Shown: positions 1-8,193 of the stretch, in pieces
Layout of the letters: each line of letters begins with the position of its first letter
Position numbering within the stretch: position 1 is the first letter of the stretch
NCBI RefSeq assembly: GCF_052180275.1
Contig: NZ_CP197465.1
Coordinates: 5,146,001 to 5,210,000 of the forward strand
Reading direction: 5' to 3'
DNA: 64,000 nucleotides
Origin: Kumtagia sp052180275
GTDB taxonomy: Bacteria; Pseudomonadota; Alphaproteobacteria; Rhizobiales; Rhizobiaceae
Translations under genes and position numbers: made by a program
Notes under the pieces: generated by a model
Database searches by the model: none
What the model was told of the DNA's origin: nothing
Seen by the model: the letters and a program-made list of their open reading frames with translations, nothing else

Positions 1-633
1 GAAAGCGTTTTCGAGGAATATGGCCGGCGCGGTTCGGGCAAGACGCGCTCCTATGTCCATGACGAGGATGAGGCAAAAATTTTCGGCGCGCCGCCCGGCA
101 CCTTCACCGACTGGCGCGCGTTCGAGCCCAGCGATCTGCTGTTCTACGAAGGTCTCCACGGCTGCGCCGTCACCGGCGAGATCGACCTGGCCAAGCACGC
201 CGACCTGAAGATCGGCGTGGTGCCGGTCATCAATCTCGAATGGATCCAGAAGATCCATCGCGACCGCTCAACCCGCGGCTATTCGACGGAAGCGGTGGTG
301 GACGTGATCCTGCGGCGCATGCCCGACTATGTCCGTTACATCGTCCCGCAATTCGCGCTCACCAACATCAATTTCCAGCGCGTGCCGATCGTCGACACGT
401 CGAACCCGTTCATCGCGCGCTGGATCCCGACACCGGACGAGTCGATGCTGGTCATCCGCTTCGCCAATCCGCGCGGCATCGATTTTCCCTACCTGCTGTC
501 GATGATCCACGACTCGTTCATGTCGCGGCCGAACTCCATCGTCGTGCCCGGCAACAAGCTCGATCTCGCCATGCAGCTCATCCTGACGCCGCTGATCCTG
601 CAACTCATCGAGCGCAAGCGGCGGGTTTCATGA
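1..633 (+). CDS. cbbP: Phosphoribulokinase, 3' part (N-terminus outside window)
   Basis: The frame is open from base 1 and ends at TGA 631-633, leaving about 210 residues. Proteobacterial phosphoribulokinases are about 290 residues, so roughly 80, including the P-loop, lie upstream. The conserved EGLHG segment is present (bases 147-161) and the C-terminal half is intact. The enzyme phosphorylates ribulose 5-phosphate with ATP to make the RuBisCO substrate. It is the first visible gene of a cbb operon and is followed by an inverted repeat and then transketolase. The family assignment rests on the recognisable core and on the RuBisCO context. Confidence 0.93.
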   Translation, partial: ESVFEEYGRRGSGKTRSYVHDEDEAKIFGAPPGTFTDWRAFEPSDLLFYEGLHGCAVTGEIDLAKHADLKIGVVPVINLEWIQKIHRDRSTRGYSTEAVVDVILRRMPDYVRYIVPQFALTNINFQRVPIVDTSNPFIARWIPTPDESMLVIRFANPRGIDFPYLLSMIHDSFMSRPNSIVVPGNKLDLAMQLILTPLILQLIERKRRVS

Positions 634-663
634 GGAGGATATGATGAATTTGCAACGGCTTAC

Positions 664-783
664 GCCCCCTCCACCACCTTCGGCGGTCCCCCTCCCCCGT
701 AAACGGGGGAGGATCAACGGCGACGCGGGTTCCTCCCCTGCGAAGCGGGGGAGGGGGACCATGCGAAGCATGGTGGAGGGGGC
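664..783. repeat. Intergenic inverted repeat, family A (copy 1)
   Basis: Imperfect inverted repeat filling the cbbP-tkt gap. The outer arms read GCCCCCTCCACCACC on the left and GGTGGAGGGGGC on the right, with inner GGTCCCCCTCCCCCG and its complement. The same arms recur at 24301-24431 between pqqC and pqqD. In mRNA it would fold into a long hairpin. No ORF inside it looks real. Confidence 0.8.
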
Positions 784-813
784 ACATCTTGACAGCCTCA
801 CGAGGAGGAACTC

Positions 814-2817
814 ATGAGCCCGGCAGCCATAAGAACCGTCGCCGCGCCCGCCGTCTCCGAGCGCGACATGGCCAATGCCATCCGCGCACTCGCCATGGAC
901 GCGGTGCAAAAGGCCAATTCCGGGCATCCCGGCATGCCGATGGGCATGGCCGACGTCGCGACGGTGCTGTTCAACCGCTTCATCAGCATCGATCCATCCC
1001 GGCCGGACTGGCCGGATCGCGACCGCTTCGTGCTGTCGGCCGGCCATGGCTCGATGCTGCAATACGCGCTGCATCACCTCGTCGGCTACGAGGACATGCC
1101 GATCGAGCAGTTGAAGAGTTTCCGTCAGCTCGGCAGCCGCACCGCCGGCCATCCGGAATTCGGCCATGCGCTGGGCATCGAGACCACCACCGGCCCGCTC
1201 GGCCAGGGCATCTCCACCGCCGTCGGCATGGCGCTGGCGGAGCGCATGCTGGCCGCCCGCCACGGCGCCGATCTTGTCGACCATTTTACCTATGTCATCG
1301 CCGGCGATGGCTGCCTGCAGGAAGGCATCTCGCACGAGGCGATCGACCTTGCCGGCCATCTCGGCCTCAACAGGCTGATCGTGTTCTGGGACCACAATTC
1401 GATTTCCATCGACGGCCCGACCTCCCTCTCCACGTCGATGGACCAGCCGGCCCGCTTCCGGGCGGCCGGCTGGGCGGTTTTTTCGGTCGACGGCCACGAC
1501 GCGGAAGCGGTGGCCGAGGCGATCGAACAGGCGCGGGGTTCGGAAAAGCCGTCGCTGATCGCCTGCAAGACGGTAATTGGCAAAGGCGCGCCGAACCTCG
1601 GCGGCTCAGAGAAGACGCATGGCGCGCCGCTGGGCGATGCGGAAATCGCCGCCACCCGCGAAAACATCGACTGGCCCCATGCGCCGTTCGAGGTGCCGGA
1701 CGAGATCGTCTCCGCCTGGCGCGAGGTCGCCACGCGCGGCCGGGCCGCGCGGCGCGCCTGGGAGCATCGGCTGGCGACCTCGCCGCAGGCAAAAGCCTTC
1801 GAGGCCGCCATCGCCGCAAAGCTGCCCGACAGCCTGGTCGAAGCGTTGACCGCCTTCCGCAAGGAGCATGTCGAGAAGGCGACAAAAGTCGCCACGCGAA
1901 AGGCGTCCGAAATGGCGCTGGGCGTCATCAATGCGGCAACGGAACTGACCGTCGGCGGCTCGGCCGACCTCACCCATTCGAACCTGACGCTGACCAAAGG
2001 CATGGGCCGCATCGCGCCCGACGACTTTGCCGGCCGCTACATCCACTACGGCATCCGCGAGCACGGCATGGCGGCGGCGATGAACGGCATCGCGCTGCAT
2101 GGCGGCTTCATCCCCTATGGCGGCACATTCCTGTGCTTCACCGACTATGCGCGCGGCGCGATGCGGCTTTCGGCGCTGATGGGCCAGCGCGTCATCTACG
2201 TCATGACGCATGATTCCATCGGCCTCGGCGAGGACGGCCCGACCCACCAGCCGGTCGAGCATCTGGCGATGCTGCGGGCGACGCCGAACATCGACGTCTT
2301 CCGCCCCTGCGACATCGTCGAGACGGCGGAATGCTGGGAACTGGCGCTGCTATCCGAAAACCGGCCGAGCGTGCTGGTGCTGTCGCGCCAGAACCTGCCG
2401 ATGCTGCGATTGGCGCACACGGCGGAGAAACGCTCGGCGCATGGCGCCTATCTCCTGCGCGAACCAGCCGCCCGGCGCGACCTGACGCTGATCTCCACCG
2501 GCTCGGAGGTCGAGATCGCGGTCACGGCGGCCGAAATCCTCCTCGCCGATCACGGCCTCGCGGCGGCGGTGGTGTCCATGCCGTGCTGGGAACTGTTCGA
2601 GGAGCAGGACGCCGACTACCGCCGCTCCGTGCTGGGCGATGTACCGCGCGTCGCGGTGGAAGCGGCCGCGCGCATGGGCTGGGATCGCTGGATCGGCGAG
2701 ACCGGCGCCTTCGTCGGCATGACCGGTTTCGGCGCCAGCGCGCCGGCGCCCGACCTCTACAAACATTTCGGCATCACGCCGGAGGCGGTCGCGGCGACCG
2801 CGCTGAAACTCATCTGA
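814..2817 (+). CDS. tkt (cbbT): Transketolase
   Basis: This 667-residue protein is the usual length for a single-chain transketolase. It transfers two-carbon units between sugar phosphates and regenerates ribulose 5-phosphate in the Calvin cycle. The TPP-binding GDG begins near residue 164 and continues to a downstream Asn in DHNSISID. The central pyrimidine domain carries the conserved GIREHGM segment. The ATG at 814 is chosen because ACGAGGAGGAACTC, a strong ribosome binding site, lies immediately before it. It sits between phosphoribulokinase and FBP aldolase, so it is the Calvin-cycle copy. A second, split transketolase occurs at 62199-64000. Confidence 0.96.
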   Translation: MSPAAIRTVAAPAVSERDMANAIRALAMDAVQKANSGHPGMPMGMADVATVLFNRFISIDPSRPDWPDRDRFVLSAGHGSMLQYALHHLVGYEDMPIEQLKSFRQLGSRTAGHPEFGHALGIETTTGPLGQGISTAVGMALAERMLAARHGADLVDHFTYVIAGDGCLQEGISHEAIDLAGHLGLNRLIVFWDHNSISIDGPTSLSTSMDQPARFRAAGWAVFSVDGHDAEAVAEAIEQARGSEKPSLIACKTVIGKGAPNLGGSEKTHGAPLGDAEIAATRENIDWPHAPFEVPDEIVSAWREVATRGRAARRAWEHRLATSPQAKAFEAAIAAKLPDSLVEALTAFRKEHVEKATKVATRKASEMALGVINAATELTVGGSADLTHSNLTLTKGMGRIAPDDFAGRYIHYGIREHGMAAAMNGIALHGGFIPYGGTFLCFTDYARGAMRLSALMGQRVIYVMTHDSIGLGEDGPTHQPVEHLAMLRATPNIDVFRPCDIVETAECWELALLSENRPSVLVLSRQNLPMLRLAHTAEKRSAHGAYLLREPAARRDLTLISTGSEVEIAVTAAEILLADHGLAAAVVSMPCWELFEEQDADYRRSVLGDVPRVAVEAAARMGWDRWIGETGAFVGMTGFGASAPAPDLYKHFGITPEAVAATALKLI

Positions 2818-2828
2818 GGAGACTGGCC

Positions 2829-2963
2829 ATGTATGGCGGTGAAACCGGAATTGGACGCCCCTCCCGGAATCAGCCCGAGCCTGCCGCCAGGCCGGACGGC
2901 CAGAGCAAGGATGCCGGCAAGCCGGGCGACCACGCGACACAGAACACGAACGGAAGGGACTGA
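2829..2963 (+). CDS. Possible 44-residue hydrophilic protein between tkt and fba
   Basis: ATG 2829 follows tkt by 11 bases and is preceded by GAGGAGACTGGCC, as good a ribosome binding site as those of its neighbours. The frame stays open to TGA 2961-2963, six bases before the fba start. The product is charged and rich in Gly, Pro, Asn and Asp, with no hydrophobic segment and no recognised domain; it would be disordered. The fba ribosome binding site (GGAAGGG) lies inside its last codons, so translation could be coupled. It may equally be a leader ORF or chance. No function is proposed. Confidence 0.35.
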   Translation: MYGGETGIGRPSRNQPEPAARPDGQSKDAGKPGDHATQNTNGRD

Positions 2964-2969
2964 ACCGCC

Positions 2970-4049
2970 ATGGCAAAAATCACGCTGCGCCAGTTGCTCG
3001 ACCACGCCGCCGAACATGGCTACGGCGTGCCGGCCTTCAACATCAACAACATGGAACAGGGTCTTGCCATCATGGAGGCGGCGAAAGCCTGCGACGCGCC
3101 GGTGATCATCCAGGCGTCGCGCGGCGCCCGCTCCTACGCCAACGACATCATGCTGTCGAAGATGATGGACGCGCTGGTCGATATCTATCCGTCGATCCCG
3201 CTCTGCATCCACCAGGACCACGGCAACAACGAAGCCACCTGCATGTCGGCCATCCGCCACGGTTTCACATCGGTGATGATGGACGGCTCGCTCGAGGCCG
3301 ACGCCAAGACGCCGGCAAGCTACGACTACAATGTCGCCGTCACCGAGCGCGTGGCGCGCATGGCGCATTGGGTCGGCGCGTCCGTCGAGGGCGAGCTCGG
3401 CGTGCTCGGCTCGCTGGAGAGCGGCCATGGCGAGGCCGAGGACGGCCACGGCGCAGAAGGTGCGCTACGCCAAGACCAGTTGCTCACCGATCCCGACCAG
3501 GCCGTTGATTTCGTGCTGCGAACCAGGGTCGACGCGCTGGCGATCGCCTGCGGCACCTCGCACGGCGCCTACAAGTTCACGCGCAAGCCGGATGGCGACA
3601 TCCTGGCCATGCGCGTCATCGAGGAGATCCACGAAAAGCTGCCGAACACACATCTGGTCATGCACGGCTCGTCCTCGGTGCCGCAGGAATTGCAGGACGT
3701 CATCAACCGCTATGGCGGCGAGATGCCCCAGACCTATGGCGTGCCGGTGGACGAGATCGTGCGCGGCATCCGCCACGGCGTGCGCAAGGTCAACATCGAC
3801 ACCGATTGCCGCATGGCCATGACAGGCCAGTTCCGCAAGATCGCGTCGGAGACTCCAAAAGAGTTCGACCCGCGCAAATTCCTGAAACCGGCGATGGACG
3901 CCATGCGCGACCTCTGCCGCGACCGGTTCGAGCGCTTCGGCACGGCCGGCAACGCCTCGAAGATCAAGGTGATCTCGCTCGACGAAATGGCGAAACGCTA
4001 CGCCGCCGGAAAGCTCGACCCGCTGATCGCCACCGCCAAAGCCGCCTGA
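2970..4049 (+). CDS. fba (cbbA): Fructose-bisphosphate aldolase, class II, Calvin-cycle type
   Basis: This 359-residue protein matches the class II zinc aldolase subtype found in cbb operons. It condenses glyceraldehyde 3-phosphate with dihydroxyacetone phosphate, and in the same cycle makes sedoheptulose bisphosphate. Visible features are the N-terminal start of the barrel (KITLRQLLDHAAEHGYGVPA), the catalytic Asp and zinc His in IHQDHGNN (residues 80-87), and the later HGSSSVP and NIDTDCRMA segments of the phosphate-binding region. It lies between tkt and cbbL and reads in the same direction. The ATG at 2970 gives the standard family N-terminus. Confidence 0.96.
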   Translation: MAKITLRQLLDHAAEHGYGVPAFNINNMEQGLAIMEAAKACDAPVIIQASRGARSYANDIMLSKMMDALVDIYPSIPLCIHQDHGNNEATCMSAIRHGFTSVMMDGSLEADAKTPASYDYNVAVTERVARMAHWVGASVEGELGVLGSLESGHGEAEDGHGAEGALRQDQLLTDPDQAVDFVLRTRVDALAIACGTSHGAYKFTRKPDGDILAMRVIEEIHEKLPNTHLVMHGSSSVPQELQDVINRYGGEMPQTYGVPVDEIVRGIRHGVRKVNIDTDCRMAMTGQFRKIASETPKEFDPRKFLKPAMDAMRDLCRDRFERFGTAGNASKIKVISLDEMAKRYAAGKLDPLIATAKAA

Positions 4050-4086
4050 CAAGCGGTCCAACAATAAAAGGAAAGGACCCAGAGCA

Positions 4087-5544
4087 ATGGCCAAGTCAAT
4101 GACCGTGACAGGCGCCGCCCGCTACAGATCCGGCGTCATGGAATACAAGAAGATGGGCTATTGGGAGCCCGATTACGAGCCGAAGGACACCGACGTCATC
4201 GCGCTGTTCCGCATCACCCCGCAGGACGGCGTTGACGAGATCGAGGCGGCGGCCGCCGTCGCCGGCGAAAGCTCCACCGCCACCTGGACCGTTGTGTGGA
4301 CCGACCGGCTGACCGCCACCGAAAAATACCGCGCAAAAGCCTACCGGGTCGACGCGGTGCCCAACGCGCCTGGCCAGTTCTTCGCCTACATCGCCTACGA
4401 CCTCGACCTGTTCGAGCCGGGCTCGATCGCCAACCTGACGGCGTCGATCATCGGCAACGTTTTTGGCTTCAAGCCGCTGAAGGCGCTGAGGCTCGAGGAC
4501 ATGCGTCTGCCCGTCGCCTATGTGAAGACGTTCCAGGGGCCGGCCACCGGCATCGTGGTCGAGCGCGAACGACTCGACAAGTTCGGCCGCCCGCTGCTCG
4601 GCGCCACGGTGAAACCAAAACTCGGCCTGTCCGGCCGCAACTACGGCCGCGTGGTCTACGAGGCGCTGAAAGGCGGGCTCGACTTCACCAAGGATGACGA
4701 GAACATCAACTCGCAGCCCTTCATGCATTGGCGCGAGCGGTTCCTCTACTGCATGGAGGCGGTGAACAAGGCGCAGGCCGAGACCGGCGAGATCAAGGGC
4801 ACCTATCTCAACGTCACCGCCGCCACCATGGAGGACATGTACGAACGCGCTGAGTTCGGCAAGGAACTCGGCTCCAACATCGTCATGATCGACCTGGTCA
4901 TCGGCTACACGGCGATCCAGTCGATGGCGAAATGGGCGCGCCGCAACGACATGATCCTGCACCTGCACCGCGCCGGCCACTCAACCTACACGCGCCAGAA
5001 GAGCCACGGCGTGTCGTTCCGCGTCATCGCCAAGTGGATGCGGCTGGCCGGTGTCGACCACATCCATGCCGGCACCGTGGTCGGCAAGCTGGAAGGCGAT
5101 CCGGCGACGACCAAGGGCTACTACGACATCTGCCGCGAGGACTTTAACCCGATGCGGCTGGAGAACGGCGTGTTCTTCGACCAGCACTGGGCCTCGATGA
5201 ACAAGCTGATGCCGGTGGCCTCGGGAGGCATCCATGCCGGCCAGATGCACCAGTTGATCGACCTGCTCGGCGAGGACACCGTGCTGCAGTTCGGCGGCGG
5301 CACCATCGGCCATCCCATGGGCATCCAGGCCGGCGCCACCGCCAACCGCGTCGCGCTGGAGGCGATGATCTTCGCGCGTAACTCCGGCCGCGACTATCTG
5401 CGCGAAGGGCCAGAGATTCTTGCCGAAGCCGCCCGCCACTGCCTGCCGCTGAAGCAGGCGCTGGATATCTGGAAGGACGTGACCTTCAACTATGCCTCCA
5501 CCGACTCGCCGGATTACGTGCCGGTGGCGACCGCGGCGGAATAG
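4087..5544 (+). CDS. cbbL: RuBisCO large subunit, form I red type (IC)
   Basis: This 485-residue large subunit is full length. It carboxylates ribulose 1,5-bisphosphate. The lysine that becomes carbamylated is K202 in GGLDFTKDDE. KPKLGLSGRNYGR, LHLHRAGH, the loop-6 region GTVVGKLEGDP and the phosphate-binding SGGIHAGQM are all intact. The N-terminal sequence and the presence of cbbX three genes on indicate the red-like form IC enzyme of alphaproteobacteria, not the green-like IA. The start at 4087 has AAAGGAAAGG upstream. An inverted repeat of about 130 bases separates it from cbbS. Confidence 0.98.
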   Translation: MAKSMTVTGAARYRSGVMEYKKMGYWEPDYEPKDTDVIALFRITPQDGVDEIEAAAAVAGESSTATWTVVWTDRLTATEKYRAKAYRVDAVPNAPGQFFAYIAYDLDLFEPGSIANLTASIIGNVFGFKPLKALRLEDMRLPVAYVKTFQGPATGIVVERERLDKFGRPLLGATVKPKLGLSGRNYGRVVYEALKGGLDFTKDDENINSQPFMHWRERFLYCMEAVNKAQAETGEIKGTYLNVTAATMEDMYERAEFGKELGSNIVMIDLVIGYTAIQSMAKWARRNDMILHLHRAGHSTYTRQKSHGVSFRVIAKWMRLAGVDHIHAGTVVGKLEGDPATTKGYYDICREDFNPMRLENGVFFDQHWASMNKLMPVASGGIHAGQMHQLIDLLGEDTVLQFGGGTIGHPMGIQAGATANRVALEAMIFARNSGRDYLREGPEILAEAARHCLPLKQALDIWKDVTFNYASTDSPDYVPVATAAE

Positions 5545-5552
5545 CGGGACGC

Positions 5553-5682
5553 TTACCCTCCCCCTTGTGGGGAGGGTCGGACGGCGGAGCCGGCCGGGGT
5601 GGGGGTATGTCCTTCACCCGAGCAGATTGACCCCCACCCCGACCGCTACGCGGTCGACCCTCCCCACAAGGGGGAGGGTAAA
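5553..5682. repeat. Long inverted repeat between cbbL and cbbS, family B
   Basis: The left arm begins TTACCCTCCCCCTTGTGGGG and the right arm ends with its complement. About 50 bases on each side pair almost completely, including the GGGGTGGGGGT block and a GCGGTCG-type stem. It fills nearly the whole 153-base cbbL-cbbS gap and stops 15 bases before the cbbS start. Related arms occur at 6125-6346 and 45931-46062. Confidence 0.85.
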
Positions 5683-5697
5683 CCAGGAGCAACCACC

Positions 5698-6120
5698 ATG
5701 CGCATCACCCAGGGAGCCTTTTCGTTCCTGCCAGACCTTACCGACGACCAGATCCGCTCGCAGGTTCAGTACTGCATCGACAACAACTGGTCCGTCAGCC
5801 TCGAATTCACCGACGACCCGCACCCGCGCAATACCTATTGGGACATGTGGGGCCATCCGATGTTCGACAATCCGGACGCGGCGGCGCTCATCATGGAACT
5901 GCGGGAATGCCGGAAAGTCTACGGCGACCGCTACATCCGCGTCGTCGCCTTCGATTCCAGCCATGGCTGGGAGTCGGTGAAGCTTTCCTTCATCGTCAAC
6001 CGCCCCGCGGAAGAACCGGGCTTCCGCCTGGCGCGGCAGGAAGGCGCGGGACGCGTCGTGCGCTACACGACAACGCCCTACGCGGCGGACAAGCCGGCTG
6101 GGAACAGGTACGCAAGCTAG
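5698..6120 (+). CDS. cbbS: RuBisCO small subunit, red type
   Basis: This 140-residue small subunit forms the L8S8 enzyme with CbbL. It begins MRITQGAFSFLPDLTDDQI and contains NTYWDMWGHPMFD and the FDSSHGWES segment. The length exceeds green-type small subunits of about 120 residues because of the C-terminal extension characteristic of red-type enzymes. The ATG at 5698 is chosen over an in-frame upstream start at 5599 because the upstream codons lie inside the inverted repeat and AGGAG sits at 5684-5688. Unusually for this pair, the gap to cbbL is 153 bases and strongly structured. Confidence 0.97.
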   Translation: MRITQGAFSFLPDLTDDQIRSQVQYCIDNNWSVSLEFTDDPHPRNTYWDMWGHPMFDNPDAAALIMELRECRKVYGDRYIRVVAFDSSHGWESVKLSFIVNRPAEEPGFRLARQEGAGRVVRYTTTPYAADKPAGNRYAS

Positions 6121-6124
6121 CGCC

Positions 6125-6346
6125 CACCCTCCCCCTTGTGGGGGTGAGGCGTGTCCGGCCATAGGCCGGCGAAAGGCCCCCAAATGGGCCTTTCGAAAGA
6201 CGAAAGCCCGGAGCGATAGCGAAGGGCTTTATCGATCCGCGTAGCGGTCGGGGTGGGGGCATCGCGTTCTATCGACACCCCCATCCCGTCTCAGAGTTTT
6301 CGCTTCGCTCAATCTCTTCGCCGACCCTCCCCACAAGGGGAGGGTG
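6125..6346. repeat. Composite inverted repeat between cbbS and cbbX, family B
   Basis: The outer arms CACCCTCCCCCTTGTGGGG (left) and CCCCACAAGGGGAGGGTG (right) match the family B ends at 5553-5682. Inside are further palindromic blocks (GGCCATAGGCC, GGCCCCCAAATGGGCC, GCGTAGCGGTCGGGGTGGGGG with a partial complement). It looks like two nested elements. The cbbX ribosome binding site lies at its right edge. Confidence 0.75.
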
Positions 6347-6357
6347 AAGGAGTTGCC

Positions 6358-7287
6358 ATGTCCGCCCTTGCCGAAGCCGTCCCCACCGCCGTCGACCTGC
6401 GCGAGGAATTCGAATCCTCGGGCGTCAAGGACGTTCTGGCCGAGCTCGACCGCGAGCTTATCGGGCTGGCGCCAGTGAAGAAGCGTATCCGCGAGACCGC
6501 AGCCCTGCTCCTGGTCGAGCGCGCGCGAAAACGCATGGGCCTCGCCCACGACACGCCGACGCTGCATATGAGTTTCACCGGCAACCCCGGCACCGGCAAG
6601 ACCACCGTGGCGCTGCGCATGGCCAATCTGCTGCATAGGCTCGGCTACATCCGCAAGGGCCATCTCGTCTCGGTGACGCGCGACGATCTCGTCGGCCAAT
6701 ACATCGGCCATACCGCACCGAAGACCAAGGAGATTCTGAAGAAGGCGATGGGCGGCGTGCTGTTCATCGACGAGGCCTATTACCTCTACCGGCCCGAGAA
6801 CGAGCGCGACTACGGCCAGGAGGCGATCGAGATCCTCTTGCAGATCATGGAGAACCAGCGCGACGACCTCGTCGTCATTCTCGCCGGCTACGCGCAGCGC
6901 ATGGACCGCTTCTTCGAGAGCAATCCGGGCTTTCGCTCCCGTATTGCGCATCACATCGATTTTCCCGACTATTCGGACGACGAGCTGTTCCGTATTGCGG
7001 AAACCATGCTGGGCCACCAGAACTACCACCTCGACAAGCCGGCCGCCGAAGCGATGACCGCCTATATCGAAAAACGCCGCACACAGCCGCATTTCGCCAA
7101 CGCGCGCTCGATCCGCAACGCGCTCGACCGGGCGCGGCTGAGGCAGGCGAACCGCCTGTTCGAAACCTCGACGGGGCCGCTTGATGCCGAGGCGCTGTCG
7201 ACGATCTCGGCGGAAGATATTAAGGCAAGCCGGGTGTTCTCCATGCCCGGCAACAAGGCGTCCGGCCTTGGGAAAGGTGACCAATGA
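6358..7287 (+). CDS. cbbX: CbbX, red-type RuBisCO activase (AAA+ ATPase)
   Basis: CbbX is a hexameric AAA+ remodeller that pulls on the CbbL C-terminus and releases inhibitory sugar phosphates from red-type RuBisCO. The 309-residue protein has Walker A GNPGTGKTT at residues 75-83, Walker B VLFIDE at 134-139 and the NPGFRSRI segment with a candidate arginine finger. ATG 6358 (MSALAEAV) is preferred to an upstream in-frame ATG at 6253 because the latter lies inside the repeat and GAAGGAG precedes 6358. Its stop overlaps the rpe start by four bases, so the two are translationally coupled. Confidence 0.97.
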   Translation: MSALAEAVPTAVDLREEFESSGVKDVLAELDRELIGLAPVKKRIRETAALLLVERARKRMGLAHDTPTLHMSFTGNPGTGKTTVALRMANLLHRLGYIRKGHLVSVTRDDLVGQYIGHTAPKTKEILKKAMGGVLFIDEAYYLYRPENERDYGQEAIEILLQIMENQRDDLVVILAGYAQRMDRFFESNPGFRSRIAHHIDFPDYSDDELFRIAETMLGHQNYHLDKPAAEAMTAYIEKRRTQPHFANARSIRNALDRARLRQANRLFETSTGPLDAEALSTISAEDIKASRVFSMPGNKASGLGKGDQ

Positions 7288-7967
7288 CCAAGACGATTAT
7301 CGCCCCTTCCATCCTTTCGGCCGATTTCTCGCGCCTCGGCGACGAGGTGGAGACGGTGGTGAGGGCCGGCGCCGATTGGGTGCATCTCGACGTCATGGAC
7401 GGCCATTTCGTGCCCAACATCACTTTTGGGCCGCCGGTGATTAAGGCGATCCGCAGCCGCACCGACAAAATCTTCGACTGCCACCTGATGATCGCGCCCG
7501 CCGATCCCTACATCGCCGCTTTCGCCGATGCCGGCACCGACATCATCACCGTTCATGCCGAAGCCGGCCCGCATCTCCACCGCTCGCTGCAGACGGTGAA
7601 AAGCTTGGGCAAGAAGGCGGGCGTCTCGCTCAATCCGGCGACGCCGGTGGCGGCGATCGAGAACGTGCTCGACCAGTTGGACCTGATCCTGGTGATGACC
7701 GTCAATCCCGGCTTCGGCGGCCAGGCGTTCATCCCGGAAATGCTGGAGAAAATCGCCAAGGTGAAGGCGCTGATCGGTCGCCGGCCGATCCACATCGAGG
7801 TCGACGGCGGCATCGCACCCGACACCGCGCCACTGGTGGTGAAAGCCGGCGCAAACGTGCTGGTCGCCGGCTCGGCGGTGTTCAAGGGCGGCACCGAGGC
7901 CGCCTACCGCGCCAACATCGAGGCCATTCGCGGCGCGGCGGACGGGGTTTTGAGCAAGGCGGCGTGA
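7284..7967 (+). CDS. rpe (cbbE): Ribulose-phosphate 3-epimerase
   Basis: This 227-residue TIM-barrel enzyme interconverts xylulose 5-phosphate and ribulose 5-phosphate, feeding phosphoribulokinase. Signature segments are APSILSADFSRLGDEV at the N-terminus, HLDVMDGHFVPNITFGP with its metal-binding His and Asp, VMTVNPGFGGQ, and EVDGGI with the C-terminal catalytic Asp. The ATG overlaps the cbbX stop as ATGA. It is the last closely packed gene of the cbb operon; the next gene follows after an inverted repeat. Confidence 0.97.
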   Translation: MTKTIIAPSILSADFSRLGDEVETVVRAGADWVHLDVMDGHFVPNITFGPPVIKAIRSRTDKIFDCHLMIAPADPYIAAFADAGTDIITVHAEAGPHLHRSLQTVKSLGKKAGVSLNPATPVAAIENVLDQLDLILVMTVNPGFGGQAFIPEMLEKIAKVKALIGRRPIHIEVDGGIAPDTAPLVVKAGANVLVAGSAVFKGGTEAAYRANIEAIRGAADGVLSKAA

Positions 7968-7991
7968 ATCTGAGTTGATATCATAGGAAGA

Positions 7992-8119
7992 GCACCCCCA
8001 CTCCGGCCCTTCGGGCCACCTCTCCCCCTTGCAGGGGTAGAGGAAACCGGAAATGCGGCAGTCTCCTTCCTCTACCCCTGCAAGGGGGAGAGGTGGCCCG
8101 AAGGGTCGGAGTGGGGTAC
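7992..8119. repeat. Inverted repeat between rpe and gph, family C
   Basis: Near-perfect inverted repeat: the left arm has CACCCCCACTCCGG, GGCCACCTCTCCCCCTTGCA and AGGGGTAGAGGAA, and the right arm carries the complements, with a loop of about 18 bases. The outer blocks (CACTCCG, CCACCTCTCCCCC) recur at 42687-42885. It could fold into a long hairpin terminating or stabilising the rpe end of the transcript. Confidence 0.82.
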
Positions 8120-8193
8120 TTGCCGCGCGAGAAAACATAGTTTCGTGGCCGTCTCGATGCCAATCAGTGAACGACCGCATGGGAGAAAGACGC

